Shown piece after piece: positions 60,045 to 64,000 of a stretch of DNA of 64,000 nucleotides. How positions within the stretch are numbered: the first letter of the stretch is position 1; the number at the start of each line of letters is the position of its first letter. The stretch is from Balaenoptera acutorostrata (lineage: Eukaryota > Chordata > Mammalia > Artiodactyla > Balaenopteridae). A model generated the notes under the pieces. The model made no database searches. It was not told where the DNA came from and was given only the letters and a program-made list of their open reading frames with translations. Location: contig NC_080078.1 of assembly GCF_949987535.1 (NCBI RefSeq), positions 30,834,942 to 30,898,941 on the forward strand, read 5' to 3'. The translations under genes were made by a program, and so were the position numbers.

Positions 60045-60860
60045 AGTAACATCATCCTTGGTTTTCTGCAACTTACTTTTTTTACTCAACAATATACCCT
60101 GGAAACTTACACTTGAGATCTGTTTGTCTGTCTGTCTGTCTATCTATCTGTCCTCTATCTATAGCTATATCTTAAGTATGTGTGTATATATAGATATATG
60201 TATGTATATACATGCCTATCTATATACACATGTATGAATATATGCAGATGTAGGTATACATACATGTGCATGTGAATGTGCACAGATATATGTAGATATA
60301 CATATGTATGTGTATATATAGATACGTATGTATGAATATCTATGTTCTTTGTAAACTGCACATTGCATTCCTCAATAGGGATATACCATGATTTATTTAT
60401 CCAATCTTCATAATAATAGAAATTTATGTTGTTTCAGATTTTTTTCCATTAGAAACTAAACTGCAGTGATAATCATCCTTACCTGTCTCTTTGTGCACAC
60501 GTGCAAGTGTTTTTCTAGGGTTGATTCTAAGAAGTAGAGTTTTGTGGTCACGGAACAAGTGCATTTTAAAATTTAAGTGTCTATTGCCAAATTGTCCCAC
60601 AAAGTAACTATATGTTTTATGTTCACACTAGCATTTTGTGAAATCACTCGACTTCCCACATCCTCACCAACACGTTACATGTTGGGGAAAGTGCCCACAC
60701 TGGTGCTCCTAGTCTCAGAGTTTGCATCTGAATGTCCTTCCTTCATATGGCCTAAGTGTTTTTGTAGGCTGTTGGAAATCTTGGCAAACATCACTTTTAA
60801 ATCTGCATTGTATTCCATCATATGGCTGTATCATAATTTAGTTAACTACTCCCATCTTGG
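60045..60860 (-). repeat. Decayed L1-like 3' region
   Basis: Phrases such as GATTTATTTATCCAATCTTC, GTGTTTTTCTAGGGTTGATT, GCCAAATTGTCCCACAAAG and CACATCCTCACCAACACG are those of an old L1 3' region. A TG/TA-rich microsatellite sits inside it. Confidence 0.6.
60120..60345 (+). repeat. (TGTC)n/(TATC)n and TATG/TACA-rich low-complexity DNA
   Basis: A TCTG/TCTA run at 60122-60165 is followed by about 170 bases of mixed TATG, TACA and TAGA units. It explains the Tyr/His/Ile-rich open frames. Confidence 0.85.
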
Positions 60861-61181
60861 TGGACATTTAAGTTAAATTTTATGTTTCCGAGAAGTGTCA
60901 TTGTTCTTTGTGGGCCGTCATTCTGGCTCAGCTGTTGAGATTTAGAATGATCACTCCTACACCCATTTTGCATGTGTTTGCCTGATGTTTGCTGATTTAA
61001 TCCATGCTCATTCTTCAGATAATGAGCAGTGTAGCACCATGATTAAGGGACTGGGCTGTGGAGTTGGACTTGTTAGGGTTCAAACCTTGTCTTGTCCACT
61101 TTCCATGTGACTTGGACAATCATTTTACCTTTCTGGGCCTCAGTTGTTCATTGCAAAATGGTGGGGTGTTTTTGTTTCTTC

Positions 61182-61433
61182 TTTTTTTTGTAATTTTTAT
61201 TTATTTTTGGCTGCTTTGGGTTTTCGTTGCTGCGTGCAGGCTTTCTCTGGTTGCGGCCAGTGGGGACTACTCTTTGTTGCGGTGTGCAGGCTTCTCATTG
61301 CGGTGGCTTCTCCCGTTGTGGAGCACGGGCTCTAGGCATGTGGGCTCAGTAGTTGTGGCACGTGGGCTCAGTAGTTGTGGCTCACGGGCTTAGTTGCTCT
61401 GCGGCATGTAGGATTTTCCTGGACCAGGGATCA
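61182..61433 (-). mobile_element. CHR-type SINE, lacking its tRNA 5' end
   Basis: Reverse body from the T run through TTTGGCTGCTTTGGGTTTTC and GGCATGTAGGATTTTCCTGG. It stops at GGACCAGGGATCA, before the tRNA-like head. GTAGTTGTGGCACGTGGGCT-type units are duplicated internally. More diverged than the copies at 20798 and 38629. Confidence 0.85.
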
Positions 61434-61439
61434 CCTAGG

Positions 61440-61625
61440 CGGTGGTTCTCTCACTTCAACATGCATGAGAGTCACTGGGAGGGCTTGATAAAACAAGACT
61501 GCTGGGCCCCATGCTCAGAGTTGCTAATTCAGTAGCTCTGGAGTGGGCTCTAAGAATTTGCAATTCTAGCAAGTTCCTGGGTGATGCCGATGTTGCTGGT
61601 CTGGGGAACATGCATTGAGAACCAA
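61440..61625. mobile_element. MER5A-like hAT MITE
   Basis: GGTGGTTCTCTCACTTCAAC, GCTAATTCAGTAGCTCTGG, GGTGATGCCGATGTTGCTGG and CATTGAGAACCAATGTTC are in MER5A order, with complementary ends. Confidence 0.75.
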
Positions 61626-61712
61626 TGTTCTAGGGGTTGTCCTGAGTATGAAATGAGGTGATGCATGAAAAGTGCCGCTTAGCATGGGTGCCTAGCACCT
61701 GGCAATTATTTA

Positions 61713-62898
61713 ATGACTGTCAGAGTGAGCAGTGAAGTTGTTTTGGTCATCAGAAATTATAGTCAGCAGACCAGGTGAGTTTGTTATCAGTAGAATAACA
61801 TGTCACTCTAAAATGTCTCTGGAAGGTTTTAGGACTCTGAATCTACTGCAGTTCAGGGATAATCTCTGGTCTGCGGCTAGTGGGGTGTGTGTGTGTGTGT
61901 GTGATGGAGGAGGTTTAAAGATTTTACCTGAAATTGACATTTATCTGAAAAATGAACTCTTAGGTTAGGAAATCATGGTCCTTTGAAATTTTCCCTTCCT
62001 CTCTCCTCTTTCCCTCTTTAATGATCTTGTTTCTACGTCGCTACTTTCAGCATTTTTAATAATTGTCCAGGTATCAGGAAGGAACTCGGATAAATTGGTA
62101 TGAGTCACGGGAGTGTCTTACAGAGGCAGGATTGCTGCCAGCCCAAAGACAAGGGCTGCACTAATGAATTCTTACTTCCCATAATAAGTGCCCTGCAGCT
62201 GGAATATTCGTATAATTCTGATGGAAACATAACTCAATTGTAGGGCAATTGAAATATACTATATACAAGAAGAGGAATTTGAGAAGGATAATTGGCAAGA
62301 CATTCAGATCTCTTTCCAGTGACCACCCTGAATTCCACTCCTTAAAAAAAAAAATCCTACTGCTGTGAAATCCTGGTGTGCTATTTCCGGGAGTTACGCT
62401 TTGAATGCAGCAATGTTGTAGGTGGTATTGCAGCCCCAGAGAAGTAATGCATTAAGCGTGGTAAGCCGTCATCCACCGCCTGGTTTTAATGAAACATCTC
62501 TCCACCCTTGGAGCACTGGTGGCGCTCAGCCACAGTGTGTAGGGCTCAACCAGTGTGTGGGTTCCTTGCCACGCTTCCCCACTAGCACAGGGTTCCTTAA
62601 GCCCACCCAGGAAAGAGTGGGACCTTGCGAAGCAAGACAAGGACCAGGAGCTGGAGAAAGCCCCAAGAAGGCAGTTTTTAAGAGAAAAGGATTAAGGGCA
62701 CTATATCTCTATCCTCCATCCATCACTCCTTCTATCCAGTGAGCCCTGTGCTAGCCTCTGGAATCATACATGAATTAACATATAACTTCTCAAAGAATGT
62801 ACAGTCTGATGAAGATGGGGGAAATTCGTCTAAAGACAAACTCAGGTAACGAGGACTTTTTTAACATAGAAAAAAAAAATAGTACAAAAAGTGGAGTC
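61713..62898. other. Mostly non-repetitive intron
   Basis: A GT run lies at 61885-61902. 62090-62330 is non-repetitive and A/T-rich, with paired CAATTG sites (62235 and 62246). No gene or repeat recognised. Confidence 0.4.
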
Positions 62899-63019
62899 TA
62901 GCAAGAGGGAGGAGATATGGGGATATATGTGTACGTATAGCTGATTCACTTTGTTATAAAGCAGAAACCAGCACACCATTGTAAAGCATTTATACTCCGA
63001 TAAAGATGTTAAAAAAAAA
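62899..63019 (+). mobile_element. L1 3' tail
   Basis: GCAAGAGGGAGGAGATATGG, GATTCACTTTGTTATAAAGC and ATACTCCGATAAAGATGTT with a short A tail; the same 3' end as the copy at 49628 (there CCAATAAAGATG). Confidence 0.85.
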
Positions 63020-64000
63020 AAGTACAGAGTCTGATGAAACACCCACCCCCATACTCACCCCAGAGAACAAAGTGAACATGTCATATTTGTTTCAAATTTT
63101 TAAAAGAAATAAAACATTACTGCTAATGTAGAAGTCCTGATTATACCTCTCCCCAGCCCCACTCTTCTCCCTTTCTCTCCTTGAGAGAGAAAAACACCAC
63201 AGTGAATTTGGTATGTATCTAAATCCATGTGCATGTTTTGTACTTTTGATACAGATACAGTGCGACCTTAGACCCAATGGGTAGTTCTTTTTAATATCAT
63301 AAGTGGTATCTAATGTGCTGGAATTTCCTTTACCTCAACCTATGACTCAAGCATGATCTATGAGGACACATATAAAACTAGTGTATTCATCTTAGTTGCT
63401 TTTTTGTATTCTGTTGTATGTGTTCTATCTTCTATTTAATCACCCCCCTTTGATGGACATTTAGGTTGTTGACAGTAAGGAATCTTCAGTCCGGGTAGCT
63501 GAAGGCAGAGAACACATGTGTCTGCAACCTGATTCGGACCCATCAGCTTGAGTTAGGAGTTCTCACTTAAAGCTTTAAAAAGTTACATTTTCAGCTGGTT
63601 TAAAAAGTCTCATTTTGCAAAGCATCTGTAAACAGATAGCTCTCATCGCTCCCACTCTGCAGTAGGGAGGATGCAAATAGCTTCAGAAGAGGTTCAGATG
63701 AAGTCACACCTGATGGTTTCATGGTGAGTTGCTGAGGGATCGGGGGTCCTGCTTTGACTGGTTGAGTTCTACATCTTGGGGCTAACTAGGTGTGTCCCTC
63801 AGTGGCCCTCATGGACGTTACTTGTAATCTTACACACAGAGTTTGTATAGTTAAAATATTGTCACAGTGGTTTACTGCTCACAGTGATGGACCAGGTACA
63901 AAGGGTCTGCTTGCTGGGTTAATGATCCTACCATGGACCTGTGTCTGTTCTTGTTTCAGAAAAAAAAAAGTGGGGAAAAGGGGAAATGTTCTTTATGTTT
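63020..64000. other. Intron sequence with a weak old LINE relic
   Basis: 63390-63480 has a decayed LINE phrase (TGATGGACATTTAGGTTGTT). The remainder to the window end shows no gene or repeat. Confidence 0.4.

Larger units (their letters stand above)
61022..61712 (+). repeat. MIR SINE broken by a CHR SINE and a MER5A-like MITE
   Basis: The MIR 5' part is at 61022-61168 (ACCATGATTAAGGGACTGGG, TTACCTTTCTGGGCCTCAG). Its 3' part resumes at about 61628-61712 (GAGTATGAAATGAGGTGATG, GTGCCTAGCACCTGGCAATT). Confidence 0.7.
59855..64000 (+). other. GRIN2A: GRIN2A intron downstream of the exon (3' end outside the window)
   Basis: The start of the following intron. It contains a degenerate L1-like stretch with a TG/TA-rich microsatellite, a MIR broken by a SINE and a hAT MITE, an L1 tail, and non-repetitive sequence at 61.7-62.8 and 63.5-64.0 kb. 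No further GRIN2A exon was recognised. Confidence 0.85.

Overview
The window is mammalian nuclear DNA and holds one recognisable protein-coding exon. Its 593 bases (59256-59848, + strand) encode part of the extracellular amino-terminal domain of the NMDA receptor subunit GluN2A (GRIN2A). Everything upstream (about 59 kb) is read as the preceding GRIN2A intron, and the last 4.2 kb as the start of the next one. No promoter, first or last exon, CpG island, second gene or RNA gene could be supported.

The best guess for the organism is a cetacean or close relative. Five copies of a tRNA-derived SINE of the cetartiodactyl CHR type are present (12911, 20798, 32878, 38629, 61182). Three of them have clear target-site duplications. 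Several 5'-truncated L1 tails are of the type common in whales and other cetartiodactyls. The species was not determined.

Layout. 1-12 kb: old L2, MIR and MLT1 relics with two younger L1 tails (5.7 and 9.9 kb). 12-24 kb: a SINE, an L1 tail, microsatellites, an L1 ORF2 fragment split by a SINE (20.1-21.2 kb), a probable ERV LTR (22.5 kb), then about 1.8 kb of mostly non-repetitive sequence. 24.9-35.2 kb: the densest repeat block, with nested insertions (MLT1 and L1 inside an old L1; L1 inside a hAT MITE; SINE inside an MLT1) and a probable ERV1 LTR. 35-50 kb: L2/MIR relics, a SINE, a local direct duplication (41.7 and 43.3 kb) and an L1 tail. 50-59 kb: MIR/L2, a (CA)27 tract, a 510-bp GATGAT/GAGGAG array and a perfect hairpin inside a MIR. 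59.2-59.85 kb: the exon. 60-64 kb: intron with a degenerate L1-like stretch, a MIR/SINE/MER nest and L1 tails.

No undescribed biological system was found. The observations most worth checking are a decoy splice acceptor 94 bases before the exon, the perfect 16-bp-arm hairpin at 55778-55813, the homeodomain-type palindrome at 39100-39137, the unexplained 145-bp direct duplication, the GATGAT array and two CTCF-like motifs. All coordinates were read by eye, so repeat edges are approximate unless target-site duplications are given.
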